A stretch of DNA of 17,894 bases from Verrucomicrobia bacterium UBA2970 (GTDB lineage Bacteria; Verrucomicrobiota; Verrucomicrobiia; Limisphaerales; AAA164-E04), in the NCBI GenBank assembly GCA_002348345.1, contig DEAY01000151.1, positions 1 to 17,894 on the forward strand. The letters run 5' to 3'. Under the pieces are notes generated by a model. That model did not search any database. It was not told the DNA's origin and was given only the letters and a program-made list of their open reading frames with translations. The translations under genes and the position numbers were made by a program. Below, piece after piece: positions 1 through 7,938 of the stretch. Within the stretch, counting starts at the first letter, position 1, and every line of letters starts with the position of its first letter.

Positions 1-252
1 GAAGCCCTTGTGGCCCGGTAAATGCCGCCCATACGGGTAGTCCCTCATCTCAACCACATAGAGATCACCCGCAGCGTCGAGGGTGAGCGGCACCGGATCG
101 ATCACGTGTGGCTCGGCAACAAACAACTCGATCTCAATGTCAGGATGGTGCCGAAACGTTCCCGTCTCCACGAAGGTTTCGTCTCCATGGCACTGATCCC
201 AAATGAGAAGGGCGAGAGCCCCTATCCACCTACTTTGAATCATAACGTTCAT
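1..252 (-). CDS. PVC-type membrane-bound dehydrogenase/heme protein, N-terminal fragment
   Basis: This is the first 84 codons of a minus-strand gene cut off by the left edge; it is open from the ATG at 252 to base 1. The translation starts MNVMIQSRWIGALALLIW, a short hydrophobic segment that looks like a signal peptide. It continues with the pattern F-x-x-H-P-D-I-E-I-E-L-F-V-A-E-P-x-V-x-D-P-V, then LYVVEMRDYPYG. That pattern is characteristic of the opening blade of the beta-propeller in PVC 'putative membrane-bound dehydrogenase' proteins (TIGR02604 type), which often carry a C-terminal CxxCH cytochrome domain. The cytochrome part would lie outside the window, so its presence here is only inferred. 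The gene follows the UGPase gene by 41 bases on the same strand, so co-transcription is possible. No clear Shine-Dalgarno sequence precedes the ATG; the Met at codon 4 is an alternative start. Confidence 0.78.
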   Translation of the reverse strand, partial: MNVMIQSRWIGALALLIWDQCHGDETFVETGTFRHHPDIEIELFVAEPHVIDPVPLTLDAAGDLYVVEMRDYPYGRHLPGHKGF

Positions 253-293
253 ACTGGAAATTCTCGATGGCTTGTTTGGCAGCGACCGCCCCC

Positions 294-1763
294 TCAATTG
301 AGCCTTACCACTTGATCGTGGTACACGCCAGCCTCCACGATTTGTGGGTGCCCTGATTCATTCTCGAAACAAATCTGCCCGTGACACTCGACCCCCCCCA
401 AGAAGGTCACATCGCCTCGAACCGTCAACTTCTCGCAACCCAACATCGAGGGAACGCCTTGGGGGAAACGGAGCGCAAAATCAGATATGAACTTGAAGTA
501 GTCAGGATCCAAAACAGTGACCGGGGGGCACCCGTTCCGTGAGGGGTCAAGGACCAGACGGTGGTCTGCCGTGACAACATAGGCATCGGACCAAAGGCCG
601 AGAAGGTCAGACGTGGTTTTCACCGGAGAAAACCGACAACGAGGAACCTCGACGGCAATCGCCCGCGAAAAACATTCGATCGCTGCCCCCATGGCCGATT
701 CAAGTTGAAGCACCTTGGGCGAATCCAGCTCTCGCGGATTGAGCGGTTTTTCATTCCTGATGACCGGAAGCTCCAAAACACCTTCTCGCCGATCAAGCTC
801 CGTCCTGAGCTGCTCCAGTTGAATCCACAGATTATTGGTATTGAAGTATTGGTAGCGATCGACATCCTGGAACCGATCCACCTCATCGCTGGCGCATTGT
901 GCCGATTCACGCAAAACCAGACGAGCATCGGCGCGTCGGCGGGCCAGGTGCCCCCCCTTCCGATCCGCAGCCGTTCGGCGCGCCACCTCCATCATAAACC
1001 CTGCCCCCGATCGGGCGAAGTGTCCGAGAAGAGAAGCGTCAACCGTCGCCCCCAGGTTATCGGAATTGGAAACAAAGAGGTATTTCACTCCCCGGGAAAG
1101 CAATGAATCAAGCAACCCGCTGCTGATGAGGGAGGGGTAGATATCACCGTGTCCTGGTGGACACCACTCCAGCTCCGGGTCCGCCTCATGGCTCGCCGGC
1201 ATCAGGTTTGTCGCCAAAAGCTTCGGCACCTTGCTCTGCAAAAAATCGAGCTGTCCGTTCTGGTCCGGAAGTCGGGGATACCTCTTGAGAAAACTCAGGG
1301 TCTCACGCTGGGTGCTGAAGCTGTTCATTAAATAGAAGGCGGGTTGCCGGCGTCCGAACTGCTCCCGAAAACCGAGAATCTGTTTTGCGATGAGATCGAG
1401 AAAGGTGTCGTCGCCTTTGACTCTGAGCAGCGATTTCGGCCCGGCCAATCCCATCCCAGTCCCGAGACCACCATTGAGTTTCACAACGGCAAGCTCATGG
1501 ATCAGCGCCCTGGCATCCCCTCTCGAGGTTTCCAGCTCTGTCGCCTTTGGCAATCCAGAAACAGGTTCGATAGAATGCTCTCGAATCAGGCCGGTTTCAC
1601 CCTCACAGATTCTTTGGACCGCATTCAAAAACGCATTGATTGACTCCTTGGGTAATCCGTGCCGCCGGGCCTTTTCGCCAACGGATTTCCGAATCAAACC
1701 AACCTCATCAACCATCACGCTCGGGAGCTTATCGAAGTCGTGAAGAGGAGCGATAAAATTCAC
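294..1763 (-). CDS. UTP-glucose-1-phosphate uridylyltransferase (eukaryote-like UDPGP family)
   Basis: This 489-residue cytoplasmic enzyme should form UDP-glucose and pyrophosphate from UTP and glucose-1-phosphate, for glycan, glycogen or trehalose synthesis. It belongs to the large UDPGP family of eukaryotic UGPases and some bacteria, not the ~300-residue GalU family. Visible motifs are the nucleotide-binding loop LNGGLGTGMG at 96-105 with GPKS at 108-111, CPPGHGD at 201-207, NSDNLGA at 233-239, FNTNNLW at 307-313, and RFSPVKTTSDLL at 377-388 with the conserved Lys382. The C-terminal ~60 residues resemble the family's left-handed beta-helix. The start is GTG at 1763; in-frame stops lie just upstream, and GAGG sits four bases before it. 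An AGX-type pyrophosphorylase acting on UDP-N-acetylhexosamine is a less likely alternative, because the motifs and length fit UGPase better. Confidence 0.9.
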   Translation of the reverse strand: MNFIAPLHDFDKLPSVMVDEVGLIRKSVGEKARRHGLPKESINAFLNAVQRICEGETGLIREHSIEPVSGLPKATELETSRGDARALIHELAVVKLNGGLGTGMGLAGPKSLLRVKGDDTFLDLIAKQILGFREQFGRRQPAFYLMNSFSTQRETLSFLKRYPRLPDQNGQLDFLQSKVPKLLATNLMPASHEADPELEWCPPGHGDIYPSLISSGLLDSLLSRGVKYLFVSNSDNLGATVDASLLGHFARSGAGFMMEVARRTAADRKGGHLARRRADARLVLRESAQCASDEVDRFQDVDRYQYFNTNNLWIQLEQLRTELDRREGVLELPVIRNEKPLNPRELDSPKVLQLESAMGAAIECFSRAIAVEVPRCRFSPVKTTSDLLGLWSDAYVVTADHRLVLDPSRNGCPPVTVLDPDYFKFISDFALRFPQGVPSMLGCEKLTVRGDVTFLGGVECHGQICFENESGHPQIVEAGVYHDQVVRLN

Positions 1764-1792
1764 TTAGCCTCACAGATTCAACTCCTTTTCAA

Positions 1793-1831
1793 TCATCCAA
1801 CTAACCCGATTTTTGACCACACCTTGGATGA
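1793..1831. promoter_or_regulatory. Inverted repeat in divergent promoter region
   Basis: TCATCCAA at 1793-1800 and its exact reverse complement TTGGATGA at 1824-1831 are separated by 23 bases. They lie within the 140-base spacer between the divergent UGPase and multiheme cytochrome genes. The position would suit an operator acting on either gene, but no clear -35/-10 pair was recognised and an 8-base match could be chance. Confidence 0.25.
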
Positions 1832-1903
1832 AACCCCGAGGAAAGCCCCCTCAAACGATTGTTGGTTGCGCGATAACCGTTTCCCCTACAAACTCGTCCC
1901 CCG

Positions 1904-4234
1904 ATGGGCAAACGGCGAAGATCAGTCAAGACCCCCCTCCCGATGTCTCCTCGCCCCTCAAAGCCGTTCTCCCGGTGGCAGTGGGGGGCCGTGGCGGTCA
2001 TTGCCGCAGCCCTGACAAGCTATGCGATCAAGATTCGCGTTTCCTCCCCTTCCCAATCAACCCCGTTGACCGGAGAAACCTTTCAACTCGAAGCCGAAAA
2101 AAAAGTCTTCGCCCAGTATGCTGGTTCTGAGAGCTGCCGGGAGTGTCACGAGACCGCCTTCAATCAATGGCTTCCCTCAAATCACCGCTTTGCCGAGCGT
2201 CAACCGAGTGAGGCGCTTGATACCACGGCCTTCGAGGATCAGCCTGGTTTTTCTCACGGAGGGGTGGAAACCCAACCTCTCCTCATCGAGAAGGAATTCC
2301 AGATTGATACCCTTGGCTACAATCACGAGAAAAAAGCCCACGGGATTGCGAGGGTGATTGGACATGAACCCCTCCGCCAATTCCTAGCGCCCCACAAGGA
2401 CGGACGTTGGCAGGCGATCGACGCCGCCTATGCCCCCCACCAGGGTCAATGGTTCAGCGTTTATGGAGAGGAGGACCGCCGCCCCGGGGAATGGGGACAT
2501 TGGACAGGGCGTGGGATGAACTGGAACAGCATGTGTGCCTCCTGCCATAACACTCGACTCCGGAAAAACTACGATCCTCTGACCGACCGTTATCAAACCC
2601 ATATGGCTGAAATGTCGGTAGGATGCGAAGCCTGCCACGGCCCGATGAAGGAGCACGTTAATTGGCAACATCAGTCGTCCGGTTCAAATCAATCCGATCC
2701 CACTCTCCTCAAATTGGGGCCATCTCAGATTCTCGATACTTGTGGGAGCTGCCATTCTCGCCGCGCGGAACTTACCGGTGATTTTTACCCCGGCGAGAAC
2801 TACCACGATCACTACAATCTGACCGTGCCGGATGAGACCGACACCTTTTACCCTGATGGTCAAGTACGTGATGAAGACTATGTGTTCACCTCCTTTCTTA
2901 GCAGTCGAATGTACCAAGCTGGGGTCCATTGTTTGGATTGCCATGAGCCGCACTCAACAAAAACCATTCTGCCGGGAAACGCCCTTTGCATGCGCTGTCA
3001 CAATGGTTCCTATCCCAATTCCCCCAAAATTGACCCCATGCCCCATTCTCACCACCGCAGCGACAGCGCGGGCAATCAATGTGTCAACTGCCATATGCCC
3101 CAGACGACCTATATGGAACGACACGCTCGGCGCGATCACGGCTTCACCATTCCCGATCCGCTCATGACTCAGCATCTTGGGATTCCCAACGCCTGTAATC
3201 GCTGTCATCAGGATCGGGAGGTCGACTGGGCGATTGAGACCACTCAACGTTGGTATGGAGACCGAATGGATCGCTACACCAGAGCACGCGCTCAGTGGAT
3301 GGCGGGCGGACGCCAGGGTTTAGAATCCGCTCGTGAACCGCTCATCCAAATGATCCTGGGCCCGGAACAAGCCCTCTGGAAAGCAGGAGCCGCCCATTTG
3401 CTTGGCCAATGGCTTAATGATCGAGATGTTCAGAGTGCCCTGTTCACCGCTCTCAACCATACCAATGCCCTGGTTCGATCTCATGGCGCCATTGCCATCG
3501 CTCCCTTGGTCGGCACCCAACGATCCGATGTGATCGGAGCCCTACAGAATCTGCTCAAGGATCCTCACCGCAACGTCCGAGTCAATGCGGCATGGGCACT
3601 TAGGCAACAGATCGATCCGGTCTCGCGAACGGGACAAGAACTCACCCATTTTCTCCAATTCAACAGCGACCAACCTACCGGTCAAATGCAATTGGGTGCC
3701 TATGAATTGTCTCGGGAAAACCTTGAGAAGGCACTCGAGCACTACACCCGAGCAGTCCGCTGGGATCCCAATTCTCCCCCCATCCGACATGAACTAGCCA
3801 TCGTCCTCAGTCGCGTCGGTCGACACCGAGAAGCCCTGGAGCACCTGAAAACGGCCTGCCAACAGGCTCCAGAAGAGGCCGAATACCGATACAAATTGGC
3901 GCTCGCTTGGAACGAACTGGGTCGATCCGACGATACGATTGTCGCGCTCCGTGAAGCGGTCCGACTCGACCCCATGCATGCTCGGGCCTGGTATAATCTC
4001 GGGCTCGGTCTTCATGGGCGAGGGGAAACCGAGGAGGCCCTCGAAGCCTTGGTTCGCGGCGAATCCGCCATGCCAACCGATCCGGATATCCCCTACGCTC
4101 GAGCAACCATTCTCTTACAAAAGAATCGGCCGTTTGAAGCCGAGCAAGCAGCGAGTCGTGCCCTCAACATCGCTCCTAACTATGGTCCGGCGCTCCAACT
4201 GCTCGAATCCATCCGGACCACACCTGGATTATGA
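1904..4234 (+). CDS. Octaheme c-type cytochrome with HEAT-like and TPR repeats
   Basis: This 776-residue protein is probably anchored in the membrane and exported. A basic N-terminus precedes a hydrophobic segment at about 26-43, consistent with an uncleaved signal anchor. Eight CxxCH heme c sites begin at residues 78, 211, 241, 280, 343, 362, 393 and 431. Extra histidines around them could be distal ligands. The stretch between sites 1 and 3 (VIGHEPLRQF at 151-160, HWTGRGMNWNSMCASCH, VGCEACHGP) matches a recognisable family of cytochrome c554-like/TPR proteins. Residues about 470-580 look like HEAT-type helical repeats and 590-770 like four to five TPRs. The role is presumably periplasmic electron transfer with a protein-binding scaffold; the donor and acceptor cannot be told. 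The start is the first ATG, with no good Shine-Dalgarno sequence; Met14 (1943) is an alternative that keeps the anchor. Confidence 0.85.
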   Translation: MGKRRRSVKTPLPMSPRPSKPFSRWQWGAVAVIAAALTSYAIKIRVSSPSQSTPLTGETFQLEAEKKVFAQYAGSESCRECHETAFNQWLPSNHRFAERQPSEALDTTAFEDQPGFSHGGVETQPLLIEKEFQIDTLGYNHEKKAHGIARVIGHEPLRQFLAPHKDGRWQAIDAAYAPHQGQWFSVYGEEDRRPGEWGHWTGRGMNWNSMCASCHNTRLRKNYDPLTDRYQTHMAEMSVGCEACHGPMKEHVNWQHQSSGSNQSDPTLLKLGPSQILDTCGSCHSRRAELTGDFYPGENYHDHYNLTVPDETDTFYPDGQVRDEDYVFTSFLSSRMYQAGVHCLDCHEPHSTKTILPGNALCMRCHNGSYPNSPKIDPMPHSHHRSDSAGNQCVNCHMPQTTYMERHARRDHGFTIPDPLMTQHLGIPNACNRCHQDREVDWAIETTQRWYGDRMDRYTRARAQWMAGGRQGLESAREPLIQMILGPEQALWKAGAAHLLGQWLNDRDVQSALFTALNHTNALVRSHGAIAIAPLVGTQRSDVIGALQNLLKDPHRNVRVNAAWALRQQIDPVSRTGQELTHFLQFNSDQPTGQMQLGAYELSRENLEKALEHYTRAVRWDPNSPPIRHELAIVLSRVGRHREALEHLKTACQQAPEEAEYRYKLALAWNELGRSDDTIVALREAVRLDPMHARAWYNLGLGLHGRGETEEALEALVRGESAMPTDPDIPYARATILLQKNRPFEAEQAASRALNIAPNYGPALQLLESIRTTPGL

Positions 4235-4486
4235 AGTGGTTCTCAACGGACGGGCATTCAAACCTGAGCCCGCGGAATGGCCCTCCCCGCCATCCCGTTC
4301 CACGTTCGCTAGCGAATCGATTCATTCCCCCGCTTGTCGTTCTTCGCTGTCATCCAACGGTCTCCCCCCAGTTCAAAACAGGGACAACCGGAAGAAAAAC
4401 CAGCGAGATCTTTAAAGCCGACAATCAAGATTCAAAATCACGGTCCTCCGGTCGATACCGACCCACCAAGTAACTGTTCCCGCTTC

Positions 4487-5188
4487 ATGCAGAATCCAAT
4501 CATTGCCGCCCTAGACGTTCCCCATTTCGAAAAAGCAAACTCCCTCATCAATGACATTGGAGGCCAAGTCGGAGCCTTCAAAATCGGCATGGAGTTATTC
4601 ACCGCTGTCGGACCGCGAATGATTCATGATATTCGACAAAGGGAGACCCCCGTGTTTCTCGATCTCAAATTCCACGATATTCCCAATACCGTTCGGAAAG
4701 CGGTCAGTGCCGCGGTGCGCCTCGACGTCCAGATGTTGACCATTCACACCCATGGGGGCCTTGAGATGATGAAGGCTGCCGAATCCGCCGCCCAAGAAAC
4801 GGCTGCCAGCCTGGATAAAGCGCCCCCCCTCGTGCTGGGGGTTTCCGTTCTGACCAGTATGGATCAATCGGATCTCCAATCGATTGGAATCACGACGGCG
4901 CTGCCAGATCAGGTCCTCAGGGTGATCGAACTGGGCCTCCAAGCAGGACTGCGAGGGTTTGTTTGCTCTCCACTCGAAATTGACCCCCTTCGCCGGATTC
5001 TCCCCCCCGAAACCAAACTCGTGACCCCGGGAATCAGGATGGCCACCGATGCGCTCGCCGATCAAAAACGCATCCTGTCCCCTCAACAGGCAATGGCGAA
5101 AGGCGCGGACTACCTAGTCATCGGACGTCCCATTTACGCAGCCCCGGCCCCCAGGGAGGCCCTGAATCAAATCCTTGCCACGCTCTAG
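4487..5188 (+). CDS. pyrF: Orotidine 5'-phosphate decarboxylase
   Basis: This 233-residue TIM-barrel enzyme performs the last step of de novo UMP synthesis, decarboxylating OMP to UMP. The catalytic signature is DLKFHDIPNTV at 59-69, giving the D-x-K-x-x-D charge network (Asp59, Lys61, Asp64). The N-terminal IIAALDV supplies Asp10 and FKIG supplies Lys32. TPGIR at 180-184 and VIGRPI at 211-216 form the phosphate-binding end with Arg214. The frame is open back to 4334, but the ATG at 4487 gives the usual family length, and the upstream 51 residues are proline- and lysine-rich and unlike PyrF. The 252-base leader after the cytochrome gene contains a perfect 12-base palindrome at 4305-4316 but no obvious promoter or Shine-Dalgarno sequence. 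A small hairpin at 5231-5251, just downstream, lacks a T-run. Confidence 0.95.
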   Translation: MQNPIIAALDVPHFEKANSLINDIGGQVGAFKIGMELFTAVGPRMIHDIRQRETPVFLDLKFHDIPNTVRKAVSAAVRLDVQMLTIHTHGGLEMMKAAESAAQETAASLDKAPPLVLGVSVLTSMDQSDLQSIGITTALPDQVLRVIELGLQAGLRGFVCSPLEIDPLRRILPPETKLVTPGIRMATDALADQKRILSPQQAMAKGADYLVIGRPIYAAPAPREALNQILATL

Positions 5189-5435
5189 TCATTACTCACG
5201 CCGCGAATTTCATTCAAACCCATCACGGTCCCAGCAATAGCATTGCCTTGGAAGTAAGGAGCACCCCAACTGTGAACCGGCTTCCCGTCCCTCCTTCCGC
5301 GCGACCTCAGGGTTGCGGTCTGCGGTCAGACCCATCTAAGTTCCGACCCTCATTGACCGGCCGAGAGACGATGGCGACGTGCGGTTGGAGCAATTGGCCT
5401 CCGACCAAGGCCCAACGGCGCCTCACTCCATCTGC

Positions 5436-7541
5436 CTATGCAGATTCAGACTCTGAATCGAATTGCCGCGAAAGATTGGCAAGGTTGGTTACGAATTCGC
5501 CTTCCAGGCGATTCGAGAAGCCCCGTCCCTCTCGATGTTTTAACTGGTGGTGCAACCGTCGGAAATTCCGTCTTTGTTTGCCCGCAACTTTCTGGTCTGC
5601 GGCGATCCGCTCCAAAACCTCCCTGGTCCAAGCCAGTGAATCCTGACGGAGCACCCTTAGCTCGGAATCCGCCTTGAGAAGATCGGAGGCAATCTTTGCT
5701 ATTCCGGTTAGTTCAGGCTCCGCTGGAGGCTGAGGGGTTTCCTCAACCTTGACTTCTTTCTCGACAACGACCTTCTTGCTGGCCCGCTCGGCGGGCTTGA
5801 TCCGCTCCTTCCGCACCTTGGGCACAACCTTTGTTTCAAGGACATAAAGTGCCACGTTCTTGCCAAAGCTATAGCGGTGGTAGAGGGGCAACTCCTTCAC
5901 GACGTTATCCCCCACGAAGAGCAATGCGGCCGGTAGATCCCCTTCAGGGCATTGGAACAGTACCGGATCGGTTTCGGTTGGCAGCGTTAAGTCGGAAGGT
6001 TGTACCGAAAAAATGTCGGCGGTCCGATAGATGACTGTCCGACGAATGGGTTGGTCCGGAGTCTCTCGGTTGGCATACTCAAACGAAAGGGTCAGGGTTC
6101 CTGCGTCCTCATCGGACTGCTCCAATTGAATTGACTCCCGGGCGACGCCCAACCCTTCGATTTCCCAGGCAAGATAGAGATACGCGCTGGCCACAATGGA
6201 GGTCAAGGGAGGCTCATAAAAATTGCTCTGCACCTTGGCTAGCCGATACTCCATTCGGAGATCGGAGAATGCCTCGCTCCAGGGATCATGAGACACCGCC
6301 ACTGGGAGCACCCCCGTCACCTCAAGGGATTCGCACTCTCCAATGAGAAAGGATTCCATCACTCGCGGGATCGAATACCACCCAAAATAATGCTGACAAT
6401 GACTTCCCAAAATCTTCAGTTCCTTGAGATGAGCTCGAACCTGACGATAGGAAGACATCAACTGCCGGGTCGCAGCACACTGCTGCACCGGTTCCATCCG
6501 CTCTTCATCTTCCTTGATCTGAAACTCCTGACTGAAGTGGAGGTTGGTGTAGGCATCAAACCGGGACAGCTCACGAGAGGTGAGCGTAATTTCTCGGCCG
6601 ACATCTGACATCAGATCAAGAAAGGCTCGGTCTTCCGCAGGCGTCCCGCTTCCCCCGGCGAGCGTCGTGAATTCGTGGACGGGCATGTGATGAAGCTCAG
6701 GAAATGACTGGAGTGACTGGCCCTTGGTCGCCTTCTCCAAGCTGAAACCGACTCGATCTTTGTCCAGTCCCGCTAAATACTTGTTAAAAATCTTTGCCGA
6801 CTTGGCCGCCCCGAGCTTTTCCTGCAATTCCAACCGGTTCAGAACCGAACCACAATACGATTGAAGCACCCCTGACTCATCCCCAACCTGATCTAACCCA
6901 GGTCCTTTCTCGAAGGCCTGCCACACCGCTCGTGCGGCAATTTCAAATGGTTTGGACTCCCGGGCAACCCGACGGACATCGTCCTTGAACACCGACGTCA
7001 CATGGGAGAGGGAATAGAGGGCCAGTTCTTCAATCGCTTTGCCGTGATCTTTGACCGGCTCTTCAGTAAACCCCCTCTTAAGCGTCCCCAGATGATCGGC
7101 AAGATCCTGACCAAACTGTTTGGTTCCTGATCCTGCTTCTCCAGAGTCCGTCGCCGCATAGGACGCAGCGTCCTCCCCATAACCGTGACCGGAACGCAGT
7201 GTTCCCCCGCGCGACTTGAAGAAGCACTTGTTCAGGATCACCGAAGGGAAGAGTTGCTGATCCTGCTTCTTGGATTTAAGCGAAGCACCGCGGACGAGGA
7301 GTGCCTGAGCATATTTGAGATCGTCGGACTGCAACAGTTCGGTCGCCAAATCGACGAGGTCCGAGGCGATCCGACGCCCCGCCTCATCATCCAAGACAGC
7401 TAAGCGGGAATCCACCCTGGCTTGGACGAGCAGCCCGATCTTCCAGAGTTTCCTGAGCTTAATTCCAGGCGCTTCACTCGCTTCCGAAGCAACCTCCGGC
7501 GCGATTTCTTGTTTTGGACTCTGCGTTTCTACGGCTTCCAC
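5436..7541 (-). CDS. Uncharacterised 701-residue protein
   Basis: I do not recognise the family. The product has no signal peptide or membrane segment, so it is probably cytoplasmic. Residues 1-26 are acidic and probably disordered. Residues 28-90 look helical, 110-140 are rich in Gly, Ser and Ala, and 160-400 are mostly helical, with a Cys-x-His pair in the SHCQHYFGWYS stretch at about 380-390. Residues 400-570 look beta-rich (SLEVTGVLPVAV, TLTLSFEYANRE, ALLFVGDNVV). A lysine/glutamate/proline linker at about 571-609 leads to a basic C-terminal helical tail (QRRNFRRLHHQLKHR at about 656-670). Long length, consistent domain character and absence of internal stops support a real gene. The start is GTG at 7541, with an in-frame TGA two codons upstream. 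It stands alone between pyrF (convergent) and a 397-base spacer, so context gives no function. Confidence 0.75.
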   Translation of the reverse strand: MEAVETQSPKQEIAPEVASEASEAPGIKLRKLWKIGLLVQARVDSRLAVLDDEAGRRIASDLVDLATELLQSDDLKYAQALLVRGASLKSKKQDQQLFPSVILNKCFFKSRGGTLRSGHGYGEDAASYAATDSGEAGSGTKQFGQDLADHLGTLKRGFTEEPVKDHGKAIEELALYSLSHVTSVFKDDVRRVARESKPFEIAARAVWQAFEKGPGLDQVGDESGVLQSYCGSVLNRLELQEKLGAAKSAKIFNKYLAGLDKDRVGFSLEKATKGQSLQSFPELHHMPVHEFTTLAGGSGTPAEDRAFLDLMSDVGREITLTSRELSRFDAYTNLHFSQEFQIKEDEERMEPVQQCAATRQLMSSYRQVRAHLKELKILGSHCQHYFGWYSIPRVMESFLIGECESLEVTGVLPVAVSHDPWSEAFSDLRMEYRLAKVQSNFYEPPLTSIVASAYLYLAWEIEGLGVARESIQLEQSDEDAGTLTLSFEYANRETPDQPIRRTVIYRTADIFSVQPSDLTLPTETDPVLFQCPEGDLPAALLFVGDNVVKELPLYHRYSFGKNVALYVLETKVVPKVRKERIKPAERASKKVVVEKEVKVEETPQPPAEPELTGIAKIASDLLKADSELRVLRQDSLAWTREVLERIAADQKVAGKQRRNFRRLHHQLKHREGRGFSNRLEGEFVTNLANLSRQFDSESESA

Positions 7542-7938
7542 AAATCATTCAATACTCGATCAACCTCGATCGATCTTAACTCCTGAGTCGCTCCATCGGC
7601 GGCATCCTCCCTCAATTCAGCTTTCCGAAGACAGCTTCCCGACGACGCGACATACAATCCACAGCACGTTCACACAAGGGGAAGACGACCAACGCGAGGC
7701 TCAATCGACCTGAGGCAGCCCTCATCTCTGTCCCGATCACCAAGCGAGCCTTCTACCCGTCGGCGCAACCAGCGGCCGCAACACTTTCCTTGTGACCGCG
7801 AACAGGAGCAAACCATACTGGTTCATAATCGGCCATCAGTTCAAGGGAAAACCGCCCGACAATTATCTGACAACTGTTTCGGTAGTCACCCCTCTCGTTT
7901 AGTCTGCGGGATTCCGCTCCAAATCAAGAACTCCGATC
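7542..7938. other. 397-base spacer without a convincing gene
   Basis: This is the non-coding stretch between the nagA stop and the start of the 701-residue gene, both on the minus strand. It holds a short minus-strand open frame (7612-7725) and a 6-base stem at 7556-7573 just upstream of the GTG start. No tRNA-like T-arm and no strong terminator with a T-run was seen. The promoter of the 701-residue gene should lie here but was not identified. Confidence 0.5.
7612..7725 (-). CDS. Possible 37-residue open frame
   Basis: An ATG at 7725 opens 37 codons starting MRAASGRLSLALVVF and ending REAVFGKLN before TGA. The frame stays open upstream to at least a GTG at 7740. It is followed almost at once by GGGAGG and a second nine-codon frame, MPPMERLRS. 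The arginine-rich tail and lack of a good ribosome-binding site argue that this may be repeat-derived or non-coding sequence; it is recorded only as a candidate. Confidence 0.15.
   Translation of the reverse strand: MRAASGRLSLALVVFPLCERAVDCMSRRREAVFGKLN

Noticed and set aside
22..315. 97-codon plus-strand open frame at the left edge
   Set aside because: It is the antisense shadow of the truncated PVC dehydrogenase gene, whose reverse-strand translation has clear family motifs.
561..1106. 181-codon plus-strand open frame
   Set aside because: It is antisense to the UGPase gene and has no recognisable protein features.
4305..4316. 12-base perfect palindrome TTCGCTAGCGAA in the pyrF leader
   Set aside because: It does not extend beyond 12 bases, is not repeated nearby and sits in no recognisable promoter; too little to call an operator.
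3939..4415. 158-codon plus-strand open frame overlapping the cytochrome gene end and pyrF leader
   Set aside because: Most of it lies out of frame inside the TPR coding region, and the tail is a Pro/Ser/Arg-rich translation typical of non-coding sequence.
4334..4486. 51-codon N-terminal extension of pyrF
   Set aside because: Family length and the conserved N-terminal IIAALDV place the start at 4487; the extension is low-complexity.
5317..5332. Hairpin GGTCTG/CAGACC between pyrF and the 701-residue gene
   Set aside because: Considered as a bidirectional terminator, but no T-run follows on either strand and the stem is only six pairs.
5248..5646. Plus-strand open frame after pyrF
   Set aside because: It starts at TTG, overlaps the 3' end of the 701-residue gene in antisense, and has no protein-like pattern.
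7800..7860. T-arm-like sequences GGTTCATAATC and AGTTCAAGG
   Set aside because: No matching acceptor, anticodon or D arms could be drawn around them, so no tRNA is called.
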